Below, one piece after another: positions 1-7,156 of a stretch of 11,955 nt of DNA. The first letter of the stretch is position 1; every line of letters starts with the position of its first letter. A model generated the notes under the pieces. That model was not told the DNA's origin. It made no database searches and saw only the letters and a list, made by a program, of their open reading frames with translations. Source of the stretch: Ruminococcaceae bacterium UBA5450 (GTDB lineage Bacteria; Bacillota; Clostridia; Oscillospirales; Acutalibacteraceae); the NCBI GenBank assembly GCA_002424295.1, contig DIQY01000014.1:1-11955 (forward strand), in the 5' to 3' direction. Position numbers and translations under genes: made by a program.

Positions 1-345
1 TTGGATTATCTGATCGGTTCCTTTGATTCCGATATTATCACGATGGATTACCGGGTACGCGGCTTTACAAGAGATGTAACCGGGAAAAAACTTTTTATGG
101 ATCACCCGATGACTTCCATTCAAAACTATATTGATCCAAAGACCTTGCTCCGATATGACGCAATCGATATTAACGTCTACGAAGCAAATCTCTTTCACAC
201 AAAAATGCTGATTAAAGACATTGATCTGCAAAATTATCTTTTCAACACAGATGTCTATGAACTTCCTCCGAAAGAACGCCTCTCCATCATGAGTCGGCTT
301 CGTCGGGAAATGATTGAAATCTTCAGCGGACGCAATATTTACTGA
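1..345 (+). CDS. speD: S-adenosylmethionine decarboxylase proenzyme, C-terminal part (5' end outside window)
   Basis: This is the last 114 residues of an E. coli-type (class 1a) SAM decarboxylase, open from base 1 to the TGA at 343-345. The family is a pyruvoyl enzyme that makes decarboxylated SAM, the aminopropyl donor for SpeE. Recognition rests on the runs IDYRVRGFTRD-like (here MDYRVRGFTRD), SIQNYIDP, DINVYEANLFHTKML and the C-terminal EMIEIFSGRN, which closely follow my memory of E. coli SpeD. E. coli SpeD is about 264 residues, so roughly 150 N-terminal residues are missing, including the Lys-Ser self-cleavage site that yields the pyruvoyl group. Activity therefore cannot be judged from this window. 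The TTG at base 1 is an internal Leu codon, not a start. The operon promoter must lie to the left. The speA ribosome site overlaps the speD stop. Confidence 0.93.
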   Translation: MDYLIGSFDSDIITMDYRVRGFTRDVTGKKLFMDHPMTSIQNYIDPKTLLRYDAIDINVYEANLFHTKMLIKDIDLQNYLFNTDVYELPPKERLSIMSRLRREMIEIFSGRNIY

Positions 346-358
346 AAGGGAAACAAAA

Positions 359-1804
359 ATGCAGCTTGATCAAACGCAAGCCCCACTTTATGAGGCTTTG
401 CAGCGTTTTAAAAAAATGCGCGTGGTTCCCTTTGATGTACCCGGGCATAAACGAGGCCGCGGGAATCCGGAACTTCTTAATTTTTTAGGGAAAGACTGTG
501 TTGGCATCGATGTCAACTCCATGAAGCCACTGGATAATCTTTGCCATCCGGTTTCGGTGATTCGGGATGCAGAAGCTCTTGCCGCAGATGCTTTTCATGC
601 AGCACACGCCTTTTTTCTGGTGAATGGTACAACGAGTGCAGTCCAAAGCATGATCCTGACCGCCTGCAAGCACGGAGATAAAATTATTTTGCCGCGCAAT
701 GTTCACCGCAGCAGTATTAATGCGCTGGTGCTTTGCGGAGCTATTCCAATTTATGTAAACCCAGAAGTCAATCATCAGCTTGGCATTGCTCTGGGAATGT
801 CGGTAGCACAGGTGGAAAAAGCAATTCATGAAAACCCGGACGCAAAAGCCGTGTTTGTCAATAACCCAACCTATTATGGAATCTGTTCTGATTTAACTGC
901 CATTGTAAAGCTTGCTCACGCTCATGGAATGATGGTTCTGGTAGATGAAGCTCATGGAACTCATTTTTACTTTGGACGCAGAATGCCTGTCTCCGCTATG
1001 GAGGCAGGTGCCGATATGGCGGCAGTGAGCATGCACAAATCGGGCGGCAGCCTAACGCAGAGCTCTCTGCTATTAATCGGGCCGAATGTCAGTCCAGGTT
1101 ATGTCAACCAAATTATTAATTTGACACAGACAACGAGCGCCTCCTATCTTTTGATGGTCAGCCTGGATATTTCCAGAAGAAATCTCGCACTTTCCGGAAA
1201 AGAAATTTTCCGAAAGGTACAGGATCTTGCCCAGTACGGCCGAGAAGAAATTAACCGCATCGGCGGCTATTATGCTTATTCCGAAGAGCTGATAAATGGT
1301 GACAGCATCTTTGATTTTGATACCACAAAGCTTTCCATCTATACTTTAGGAATTGGTCTTGCCGGAATTGAAGTCTATGATATCTTACGGGATGAGTACG
1401 ATATTCAGGTAGAATTCGGAGATATCGGAAATATCTTAGCCTATATCTCTATGGGAGATCGTGTCCAAGATCTGGAGCGTCTTGTCAGCGCACTCTCCGA
1501 AATTGCTCGCCGATATCGACGGGGAAAAACAGGACTGCTAACACAGGAGTATCTTCCTCCGCAGGTTGTCCTCTCTCCGCAGGAAGCCTTTTATGCAAAT
1601 AAAATTTCTCTTCCCTTAATGGAAACAAAAGGCCGGGTTTGCAGTGAATTTGTAATGTGCTATCCACCTGGGATTCCGATTTTGGCGCCAGGCGAGCGTA
1701 TCACCGAAGATATTCTGCAGTATATCTGCTATGCCAAAGAAAAGGGCTGTTCCATGACCGGCTCGGAAGACCCAAAAGTTGATCACCTCAACGTGATTCA
1801 ATAA
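359..1804 (+). CDS. speA: Arginine decarboxylase, short aminotransferase-fold type (Orn/Lys/Arg decarboxylase family)
   Basis: A 481-residue PLP enzyme of the Orn/Lys/Arg decarboxylase major-domain family, in the short form typified by B. subtilis SpeA, lacking the N-terminal wing domain of the E. coli inducible enzymes. Visible motifs are VPFDVPGHKRGRG near the N terminus, VDEAHG (195-200; Asp196 should contact the PLP ring nitrogen) and SMHKSGG with the probable PLP Lys227. The C terminus has CYPPGIPILAPGE. Start: ATG 359 has AAAGGG at 345-350, eight bases upstream. An upstream in-frame ATG at 314 lies inside speD without a ribosome site and adds residues unlike the family. Arginine rather than lysine or ornithine is inferred mainly from the agmatinase two genes downstream; sequence alone does not settle it. 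It would make agmatine, the first committed compound of this operon. Confidence 0.9.
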   Translation: MQLDQTQAPLYEALQRFKKMRVVPFDVPGHKRGRGNPELLNFLGKDCVGIDVNSMKPLDNLCHPVSVIRDAEALAADAFHAAHAFFLVNGTTSAVQSMILTACKHGDKIILPRNVHRSSINALVLCGAIPIYVNPEVNHQLGIALGMSVAQVEKAIHENPDAKAVFVNNPTYYGICSDLTAIVKLAHAHGMMVLVDEAHGTHFYFGRRMPVSAMEAGADMAAVSMHKSGGSLTQSSLLLIGPNVSPGYVNQIINLTQTTSASYLLMVSLDISRRNLALSGKEIFRKVQDLAQYGREEINRIGGYYAYSEELINGDSIFDFDTTKLSIYTLGIGLAGIEVYDILRDEYDIQVEFGDIGNILAYISMGDRVQDLERLVSALSEIARRYRRGKTGLLTQEYLPPQVVLSPQEAFYANKISLPLMETKGRVCSEFVMCYPPGIPILAPGERITEDILQYICYAKEKGCSMTGSEDPKVDHLNVIQ

Positions 1805-1823
1805 ACACCGAAAGGAGATAAAA

Positions 1824-2675
1824 ATGGAACTCTGGTTCACCGAAGCACACACCCCATTTGTCAATTTATCGATCAAAGTAGAGCGCCAGCTCTTTAGTGG
1901 ACAAAGCGATTTTCAGCGGATTGATGTGTTCGATTCCAAAGAATTCGGCCGCTTTTTAACGCTGGATGGCTATATGATGCTGACCGAAAAAGACGAATTT
2001 ATCTACCACGAAATGATTACCCACGTACCAATGGCCGTTCATCCTCATGTGAAAAATGTTCTGGTGATCGGCGGAGGAGACGGCGGAGTGGTACGGGAAT
2101 TGACCCGCTATCCGGATATTCAGGCAATCGATCTTGTAGAAATTGATGAATTGGTTGTAGAAGTCTGCAAAAAATATCTTCCGCAGACCGCCTGTCGCCT
2201 TTCTGACCCGCGGGTTCATATTTTCTATGAAGACGGACTTAAATTTATTCGCTCCTGCAACGATCATTACGATTTGATTATTGTAGATTCCACTGATCCC
2301 TTTGGCCCGGGAGAAGGATTGTTTACGAGAGAATTTTATGGGAACTGCTATAAAGCACTTCATGAAGATGGAATTCTTGTCAATCAGCACGAAAGTCCTT
2401 TCTATGATGCTGATGCTGCTGCGATGCAGCGTGCGCATAAACGAATCGTCGAAAGTTTTCCCATCAGCCGAATTTATCAGGCGCAAATCCCCACCTATCC
2501 TTCCGGTTACTGGCTTTTTGGGTTTGCTTCTAAAAAATATCACCCCGTACACGATCTGAATGCAGCTGCATGGAATCTTCTTGGAATTCCAACTCGCTAT
2601 TACAATACAAAACTGCATGCAGGTGCTTTTGCCCTGCCCACTTATGTAGAGGAGCTCTTGCACGATGTTGAATAA
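1824..2675 (+). CDS. speE: Polyamine aminopropyltransferase (spermidine synthase)
   Basis: A 283-residue SpeE, the usual length. It transfers the aminopropyl group of decarboxylated SAM to an amine, normally putrescine, giving spermidine and methylthioadenosine. The N-terminal beta domain is followed by a Rossmann methyltransferase-like fold. Visible motifs are TEKDEFIYHEMITHVP (54-69), the nucleotide loop GGGDGGVVRE (83-92), Glu106 in LVEID (expected ribose contact), DSTDP (155-159, with probable catalytic Asp155) and the amine-site IPTYPSGYW. All expected acidic residues are present, so the enzyme should be active. The start has AAAGGAG at 1811-1817. The gene lies 19 bases after speA and its end overlaps speB by 11 bases, which suggests translational coupling. 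Whether the acceptor is putrescine or agmatine cannot be read from the sequence; see findings. No methylthioadenosine nucleosidase is in the window. Confidence 0.94.
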   Translation: MELWFTEAHTPFVNLSIKVERQLFSGQSDFQRIDVFDSKEFGRFLTLDGYMMLTEKDEFIYHEMITHVPMAVHPHVKNVLVIGGGDGGVVRELTRYPDIQAIDLVEIDELVVEVCKKYLPQTACRLSDPRVHIFYEDGLKFIRSCNDHYDLIIVDSTDPFGPGEGLFTREFYGNCYKALHEDGILVNQHESPFYDADAAAMQRAHKRIVESFPISRIYQAQIPTYPSGYWLFGFASKKYHPVHDLNAAAWNLLGIPTRYYNTKLHAGAFALPTYVEELLHDVE

Positions 2676-3516
2676 AAATGTAGAAACGTTTCTGGCATGC
2701 GACAGTCCTTACGAAAATGCCAAAATTGTGCTCTATGGTGCGCCGTTTGATTCCACCACTTCTTTTCGTCCGGGTGCACGCTTTGGCAGTAGTGCAATCC
2801 GGCACGAATCTTTTGGGCTTGAAACATACAGTCCCTATCAGGAAAAAGATTTGCTCGACTGCTCTGTGTTTGACAGCGGTGATCTGGAGCTCTGCTTTGG
2901 TGATCCCGAACTTGCCCTTGGAGAAATTAAAAACCGTGCCAAAATCATTTTGGAAGACGGAAAACTTCCTTTTTTGCTGGGTGGAGAACATCTGGTGACT
3001 CTGGGCGCTATGCGCGCCGTAGCACAAAAATATCCTGATCTCTGTATGGTGCACTTCGACGCGCACACAGATCTGCGGGATGATTATCTGGGCGCTAAAC
3101 TTTCTCATGCCTGTGTTCTGCGCCGCTGCTGGGAAATTTTAGGGGACAATCGCATCTTCCAGTTTGGAATTCGCTCCGGCGATCGCAGCGAATTTTTATG
3201 GGGTGCTTCTCATGTAGAAACCCATAAGTTTAACCTAGGCGGTCTTAAAGAAACCCTTCTGAAATTAAAGGGGCGTCCCATTTATTTTACTTTGGATCTG
3301 GACGTTCTGGACCCGGCTTGTTTTCCGGGAACAGGGACTCCGGAAGCCGGCGGAGTTTTTTTCCCGGAACTGCTTCATGCTATCGAAGAAATTGGACAAG
3401 ATGCTAAGGTCGTCGCCTGTGATGTAAATGAGCTTTGTCCAAGCCTGGATCACAGCGGCGCTTCCACTGCGCTTGCCTGTAAAATTGTACGTGAGTTATT
3501 GCTGACGCTCTCTTGA
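2665..3516 (+). CDS. speB: Agmatinase / ureohydrolase-family protein
   Basis: A 283-residue member of the arginase/agmatinase ureohydrolase superfamily, full length. Agmatinases hydrolyse agmatine to putrescine and urea using two Mn ions. The metal ligands are all visible: His109 in GGEH, Asp132/His134/Asp136 in FDAHTD, and Asp211/Asp213 in LDLDVLDP followed by GTGTPE. The ATG at 2665 lies inside the end of speE, with AGAGGAG at 2648-2654 ten bases upstream, so speE and speB overlap by 11 bases. The neighbouring arginine decarboxylase argues for agmatine (or aminopropylagmatine) rather than arginine or formiminoglutamate as substrate. The assignment to the superfamily is firm; the exact substrate is inferred from context. 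Confidence 0.9.
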   Translation: MLNKNVETFLACDSPYENAKIVLYGAPFDSTTSFRPGARFGSSAIRHESFGLETYSPYQEKDLLDCSVFDSGDLELCFGDPELALGEIKNRAKIILEDGKLPFLLGGEHLVTLGAMRAVAQKYPDLCMVHFDAHTDLRDDYLGAKLSHACVLRRCWEILGDNRIFQFGIRSGDRSEFLWGASHVETHKFNLGGLKETLLKLKGRPIYFTLDLDVLDPACFPGTGTPEAGGVFFPELLHAIEEIGQDAKVVACDVNELCPSLDHSGASTALACKIVRELLLTLS

Positions 3517-3520
3517 GCGT
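3505..3520 (+). other. Small hairpin across the speB stop codon
   Basis: ACGCTC (3505-3510) and GAGCGT (3515-3520) form a perfect 6-bp stem with a TCTT loop. It spans the speB stop codon (TGA 3514-3516) in the 34-base gap before the next gene. No T-run follows immediately, so it is a poor terminator. It could affect mRNA stability or slow readthrough into the downstream pair, or be chance. Confidence 0.3.
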
Positions 3521-3550
3521 AGTTATCTTTTATAATTTTAGGAGGGTAAA

Positions 3551-4753
3551 ATGAAAAAAGCTTTAATTATCGGCTGCGGAGGCGTTGCAAGCGTTGCAAT
3601 TCACAAATGCTGCCAAAACAGCAAGGTCTTCGAAGAAATCTGCATTGCAAGCCGCACAAAGTCAAAATGTGATGCACTGAAAGAAAAGCTTCAAGGCACT
3701 ACGAAGACAAAGATTACGACCGCACAGGTAGATGCCAACGATGTAGCTGCACTGATTGCGCTCATCAAAAAGGTACAGCCGGGAGTTGTGATGAACCTAG
3801 CACTGCCCTATCAAGATTTAAAAATTATGGATGCCTGTCTTGCCACTAAAACGAATTATATAGATACTGCAAACTATGAGCCCGAAGATACCGCTAAATT
3901 CGAATACAGCTGGCAGTGGGCCTACCGTAAAAAATTCGAAGAAGCAGGCATTACCGCTCTTTTAGGCAGCGGATTTGACCCCGGCGTCACCGGCGTTTTT
4001 TCCGCCTATGCGTTAAAACATCAGTTTGATGAAATCAACCATATCGATATTTTGGACTGCAATGCCGGTGATCACGGCTATCCGTTTGCGACTAACTTCA
4101 ACCCCGAGATCAATATCCGTGAAGTCTCTGCAAAGGGCAGCTACTGGGAAAATGGCCATTGGGTGGAAACAGAACCGATGGAAATTAAACGCGTTTATGA
4201 TTTCCCACAAATCGGCCCCAAAGACATGTATCTTCTGCATCACGAGGAATTGGAGTCCTTAGCGCTTAACATGCCTGGGATTCATCGGATTCGCTTTTTT
4301 ATGACTTTTGGGCAAAGCTATCTGACTCATCTAAAATGTTTGGAAGATGTCGGTATGACTTCTATCAAACCTATCAATTTTGAGGGGAAAGAGATCATTC
4401 CGCTCCAATTTTTAAAAGCCGTTCTGCCGGATCCCTCCTCTTTAGGACCGCGTACAAAAGGAAAGACGAATATCGGCTGCATTTTCCGTGGAAAGAAGGA
4501 CGGAAAAGAGAAAAGCTATTATCTTTATAATGTCTGTGACCATCAGGAATGCTATCGCGAAGTTGGCTCTCAAGCCGTTGCCTATACGACCGGAGTTCCG
4601 GCCATGATCGGCGGCATGATGCTTTTAACCGAAACCTGGAAAAAGCCCGGCGTTCACAATATTGAAGAGTTTGATCCGGATCCTTTCATGGATGCTTTAA
4701 ATCGCTGGGGACTTCCATGGCAGGAAAGTTTTCACCCTGATCTGGTGGAGTAA
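3551..4753 (+). CDS. Saccharopine dehydrogenase-like carboxyspermidine/carboxynorspermidine dehydrogenase
   Basis: A 400-residue protein of the saccharopine dehydrogenase (Lys1-like) family. An N-terminal NAD(P)-binding Rossmann domain opens with KALIIGCGGVAS (GxGG at 8-11). The family core GSGFDPGVTGVF follows in the middle, and the C-terminal QAVAYTTGVPAMIGG is typical of the polyamine branch. This branch reduces the Schiff base of L-aspartate beta-semialdehyde with putrescine (or 1,3-diaminopropane) using NADPH, giving carboxyspermidine (or carboxynorspermidine). The immediately downstream nspC, only three bases away, supports this over a lysine-pathway role. AGGAGGG at 3540-3546 precedes ATG 3551. 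Substrate choice between putrescine and diaminopropane is not visible; putrescine is more likely because speA and speB are upstream. Agmatine is another possible acceptor. Confidence 0.88.
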   Translation: MKKALIIGCGGVASVAIHKCCQNSKVFEEICIASRTKSKCDALKEKLQGTTKTKITTAQVDANDVAALIALIKKVQPGVVMNLALPYQDLKIMDACLATKTNYIDTANYEPEDTAKFEYSWQWAYRKKFEEAGITALLGSGFDPGVTGVFSAYALKHQFDEINHIDILDCNAGDHGYPFATNFNPEINIREVSAKGSYWENGHWVETEPMEIKRVYDFPQIGPKDMYLLHHEELESLALNMPGIHRIRFFMTFGQSYLTHLKCLEDVGMTSIKPINFEGKEIIPLQFLKAVLPDPSSLGPRTKGKTNIGCIFRGKKDGKEKSYYLYNVCDHQECYREVGSQAVAYTTGVPAMIGGMMLLTETWKKPGVHNIEEFDPDPFMDALNRWGLPWQESFHPDLVE

Positions 4754-4756
4754 GTT

Positions 4757-5884
4757 ATGAATTTTTCGGAATTGCCTACTCCCTGCTATGTAATTGACGA
4801 AACACGTTTGGAGCAAAATCTCAAAATTTTAAAAGGGGTAATCGACCGCACCGGCTGTAAAATTCTCTTAGCACAAAAAGCATTTTCCTGCTATGTGCTT
4901 TATCCGCTTTGCCGCCAATATCTATCGGGAACCAGCTCTAGCGGCCTTTATGAAGCACGTCTCGCAAAAGAAGAGTTTGGAAAAGAGAATCACGTCTTTT
5001 CTCCTGCCTATCGGGAAGATGAATTTGCAGAATTATTAAACGACTGCGACCACATCATTTTTAACTCATTTTCACAACTCGAACGATTTGGAGGCCGTGC
5101 ATTTTCTGCCGGAAAAGAGATTGGGCTGCGTCTAAACCCTCAGTATTCTACGCAAAAAGGACATGAAATCTATGATCCCTGCGCCAAAAATTCCCGTCTC
5201 GGAATTACGCTTCAAAACTTTCGTGGGGATCTTTTAGAGCATGTTTCCGGATTCCATTTTCATACCCTCTGCGAACAGAATTCTGATGCTTTAGAGGCCA
5301 CTGTTTCTGCGGTGGAGCAGCAGTTTTCTCCATGGTTTTCCCAGATCAAGTGGCTCAATTTAGGCGGAGGCCATCACATCACTCGTCCCGGCTATGATAT
5401 TCCCCGTTTGGAACGTTGTATCCACCATTTAAAGGACACTTATCATCTGCAAATTTATTTAGAACCGGGAGAAGCGGTGGCTCTAAATGCCGGTTTTCTG
5501 GTAACTTCTGTGTTGGATACGCTTCAAAACGGCATGCCGATCGCAATTTTAGATACTTCTGCCGCATGCCATATGCCTGATGTTTTGGAAATGCCCTATC
5601 GGCCACCACTGATGGATTCGGGATTACCGGGCGAAAAAGCCATTACCTATCGGCTGGGCGGTCCCACCTGCCTTTCCGGGGACATCATTGGAGATTACAG
5701 TTTTTCTGCTCCTTTAAAGCCCGGCGATCGACTGATTTTTGAGGATATGGCCATTTACTCCATGGTTAAAAACAATACCTTCAATGGAATGCCCCTGCCT
5801 ACGATTGTGGTAAAAGAAAAGAACGGGAACTATAGAATTTTACACAAGTTCGGATATGAGGACTTTAAAATGCGTCTTAGTTAA
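4757..5884 (+). CDS. nspC: Carboxynorspermidine/carboxyspermidine decarboxylase
   Basis: A 375-residue PLP decarboxylase of the alanine-racemase fold (group IV), in the NspC branch. Lys41 in LLAQKAF is the expected PLP lysine. GFHFHTLCEQ (165-174), the phosphate-binding loop LGGGHH (202-207), EPGE (236-239) and the partner-subunit active-site motif GGPTCLSGD with Cys305 are all present. The length matches the family. It removes CO2 from carboxyspermidine or carboxynorspermidine to give spermidine or norspermidine in the cytoplasm. ATG 4757 has GGAG at 4747-4750, inside the end of the dehydrogenase gene, so the two are probably translated together. It is the last gene of the polyamine operon and is followed 16 bases later by a strong hairpin. 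LysA (diaminopimelate decarboxylase) is an alternative fold-mate, but the motifs and neighbour fit NspC better. Confidence 0.92.
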   Translation: MNFSELPTPCYVIDETRLEQNLKILKGVIDRTGCKILLAQKAFSCYVLYPLCRQYLSGTSSSGLYEARLAKEEFGKENHVFSPAYREDEFAELLNDCDHIIFNSFSQLERFGGRAFSAGKEIGLRLNPQYSTQKGHEIYDPCAKNSRLGITLQNFRGDLLEHVSGFHFHTLCEQNSDALEATVSAVEQQFSPWFSQIKWLNLGGGHHITRPGYDIPRLERCIHHLKDTYHLQIYLEPGEAVALNAGFLVTSVLDTLQNGMPIAILDTSAACHMPDVLEMPYRPPLMDSGLPGEKAITYRLGGPTCLSGDIIGDYSFSAPLKPGDRLIFEDMAIYSMVKNNTFNGMPLPTIVVKEKNGNYRILHKFGYEDFKMRLS

Positions 5885-5900
5885 CCCTTACTGATTATAA

Positions 5901-5949
5901 AAGGAGTGCCCCATTCGGCAAAAAATCATAGCCGAATGGGGCACTCCTT
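5901..5949. terminator. Bidirectional terminator hairpin between nspC and yeiH
   Basis: Arms 5901-5919 (AAGGAGTGCC...) and 5931-5949 are perfectly complementary over 19 bp, with an 11-base A-rich loop. It lies between the convergent nspC (ends 5884) and yeiH (ends 5994). The T-rich tail is better on the minus strand (TTTTATAAT after the stem) than on the plus strand (CCTTCTTGAATT), so it may work best for yeiH, though a stem this stable should affect both. Confidence 0.85.
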
Positions 5950-5993
5950 CTTGAATTAATGAGAACAATATGGTAGGTATGAGAATCTTTCTT

Positions 5994-7043
5994 TTACCAT
6001 AAATGCATGACATGCTGCATAAGAAGGCTCACTCCGGTAATTCCAATCCAGCAGCATAATCCCATCAAAAGAGGTTTCCCTCCAGTTTTGATCAACTTGA
6101 CAATATTGGAATTGAGTCCGATTGCTGCCATCGCCAAAACAATGAAAAATTTACTTAATTCTTTCATCGGCATAAAGCTGCTTGCGGAAATTCCAAAGTT
6201 TAAAGCAACCGTTGTGATCACAGAAGCCGCAATAAAATACAAAATAAAAAATGGGAAAATATCTTTTAGATGAAACACAGATTTCGAAGTTCCTTCCGTA
6301 TGAATGGCCATTTTAGCTTTTCGGGATTCTATAAAAGCTAAGACGAGTGTAATCGGAATGATCGCCAAAGTACGGGTTAATTTTACTGTAACCGCTTTAT
6401 CCAAAGTTGCAGAGCCAAGGCCCCACATGCTGTCCCAAGTAGATGCGGCAGCAGTAACAGATGAAGTATCGTTCACTGCCGTCCCTGCAAAAATCCCGAA
6501 AGCTTCTCCGCTTGATGTACTAAACCCCATGATTTGTCCAAGCATAGGAAAAAAGATTGCAGCTAATACATTAAAGAAGAAGATTACAGAAATAGATTGC
6601 GCAACTTCGTCATCATCTGCACCAATTACAGGCGCCGTTGCCGCAATCGCAGAGCCTCCGCAAATAGAAGACCCTACTCCAATTAAAGTAGAAGTTTTTG
6701 ACGGAGTATGTAAAACTTTATGCATCACATAAGCTATGAGCAATGAGATCGAAATCGTACATACAATAATCGGAAGAGATTGTTTTCCTGTCGTTACCAC
6801 TACGTTTAAGTTAAGCCCAAATCCAAGTAATATCACTGCCCACTGCAAAACTTTTTTTGAAATAAATTTAATTCCACTATCAAATCTGGATTTATCCCGA
6901 ATCAGCAGTGTGATAATCATGCCCGCTAAAATGGCGATCACAGCTCCGCCTATAATCGGAAACACTTTTCCTAAAAACCAAGACGGGATAGCAATTGCCA
7001 AGGATAATAAAATTCCCAACCCATTTTTCCTCATAAAATTCAC
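5994..7043 (-). CDS. yeiH: YeiH-family (UPF0324) membrane transporter, putative sulfate/sulfite exporter
   Basis: A 349-residue, very hydrophobic protein with roughly ten membrane segments, of the YeiH/UPF0324 family (Cons_hypoth698). Members are usually annotated as putative sulfate exporters; this role is weakly supported experimentally. Family signatures are the central GVGSSICGGSAIAATAPVIGA stretch, the following DDDEVAQSISVIFFFNV, and GIFAGTAVNDTSSVTAAAS, with a second GLNSNI element near the C terminus echoing GLNLNV in the N-terminal half. The start is GTG at 7043-7041: GGGAG (7056-7052) lies eight bases away, whereas the next in-frame ATG (7034) would be about 17 bases away. It is transcribed divergently from a LysR regulator, the same arrangement as E. 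coli yeiH/yeiE, so the regulator probably controls it. The substrate is not certain. The pair looks more AT-rich than the polyamine operon. Confidence 0.87.
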   Translation of the reverse strand: MNFMRKNGLGILLSLAIAIPSWFLGKVFPIIGGAVIAILAGMIITLLIRDKSRFDSGIKFISKKVLQWAVILLGFGLNLNVVVTTGKQSLPIIVCTISISLLIAYVMHKVLHTPSKTSTLIGVGSSICGGSAIAATAPVIGADDDEVAQSISVIFFFNVLAAIFFPMLGQIMGFSTSSGEAFGIFAGTAVNDTSSVTAAASTWDSMWGLGSATLDKAVTVKLTRTLAIIPITLVLAFIESRKAKMAIHTEGTSKSVFHLKDIFPFFILYFIAASVITTVALNFGISASSFMPMKELSKFFIVLAMAAIGLNSNIVKLIKTGGKPLLMGLCCWIGITGVSLLMQHVMHLW

Positions 7044-7060
7044 ATCTAAAACTCCCTTTT

Positions 7061-7080
7061 ATCATTTTTTATAAAATGAT
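7061..7080. repeat. Palindrome in the yeiH leader
   Basis: ATCATTTT (7061-7068) and AAAATGAT (7073-7080) are perfect 8-bp inverted repeats around a 4-base centre. It falls just after the predicted yeiH transcription start (about 7085) and just before its ribosome site (7056-7052). It could be an extra operator half-site pair, or an RNA hairpin next to the ribosome site. It is purely AT-rich at the centre, so chance is possible. Confidence 0.4.
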
Positions 7081-7091
7081 CGAATGCGTTT

Positions 7092-7121
7092 ATTATATCA
7101 CTGGATTTTTATAATTTCCAA
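7092..7121 (-). promoter_or_regulatory. Predicted yeiH promoter (extended -10)
   Basis: On the minus strand, TTGGAA (7121-7116) is followed after 18 bases by a consensus TATAAT (7097-7092) preceded by TGA, giving an extended -10 TGATATAAT. Transcription would start near 7085, leaving a leader of about 42 bases. The -35 overlaps that of lysR on the other strand. Confidence 0.7.
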
Positions 7122-7125
7122 TTAT
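7111..7125. promoter_or_regulatory. Candidate LysR-type operator, activation site
   Basis: The 15-bp dyad ATAATT-TCC-AATTAT fits the T-N11-A LysR box (ATAA-N7-TTAT; T7112, A7124). It is centred at 7118, about -33 from the predicted yeiH start, and covers the -35 region of both divergent promoters. With TTATCATT extending to 7129 it is one copy of a 19-bp direct repeat. Confidence 0.55.
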
Positions 7126-7143
7126 CATTTATTATGATATAAT
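7115..7143 (+). promoter_or_regulatory. Predicted lysR promoter (extended -10)
   Basis: TTTCCA (7115-7120) lies 17 bases from a consensus TATAAT (7138-7143) preceded by TGA, again TGATATAAT. Transcription would begin near 7150, leaving a leader of about 29 bases. The -10 touches the operator at 7142-7156, consistent with autorepression. Confidence 0.7.
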
Positions 7144-7156
7144 AATTTCAGCTTAT
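7142..7156. promoter_or_regulatory. Candidate LysR-type operator, recognition site
   Basis: ATAA (7142-7145) and TTAT (7153-7156) are separated by seven bases, with T7143 and A7155 giving T-N11-A. The centre, 7149, is about -64 from the predicted yeiH start, where LysR proteins usually bind most tightly, and overlaps the predicted lysR start. It begins exactly 31 bases after the matching dyad at 7111. Confidence 0.55.

Noticed and set aside
314..358. Longer N terminus for speA from ATG 314
   Set aside because: It lies within the speD coding region without a ribosome site; ATG 359 has a well-placed one and fits family length.
1956..2663. 235-codon open frame antisense to speE
   Set aside because: It mirrors speE exactly, has no ribosome site, and its translation resembles no family I know; codon bias of speE explains the open frame.
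2530..3108. 192-codon antisense frame across the speE/speB junction
   Set aside because: Overlaps two well-supported genes and has no family motif or ribosome site.
6304..6732. 142-codon plus-strand frame inside yeiH
   Set aside because: It is the complement of the conserved yeiH membrane core; no ribosome site or recognisable product.
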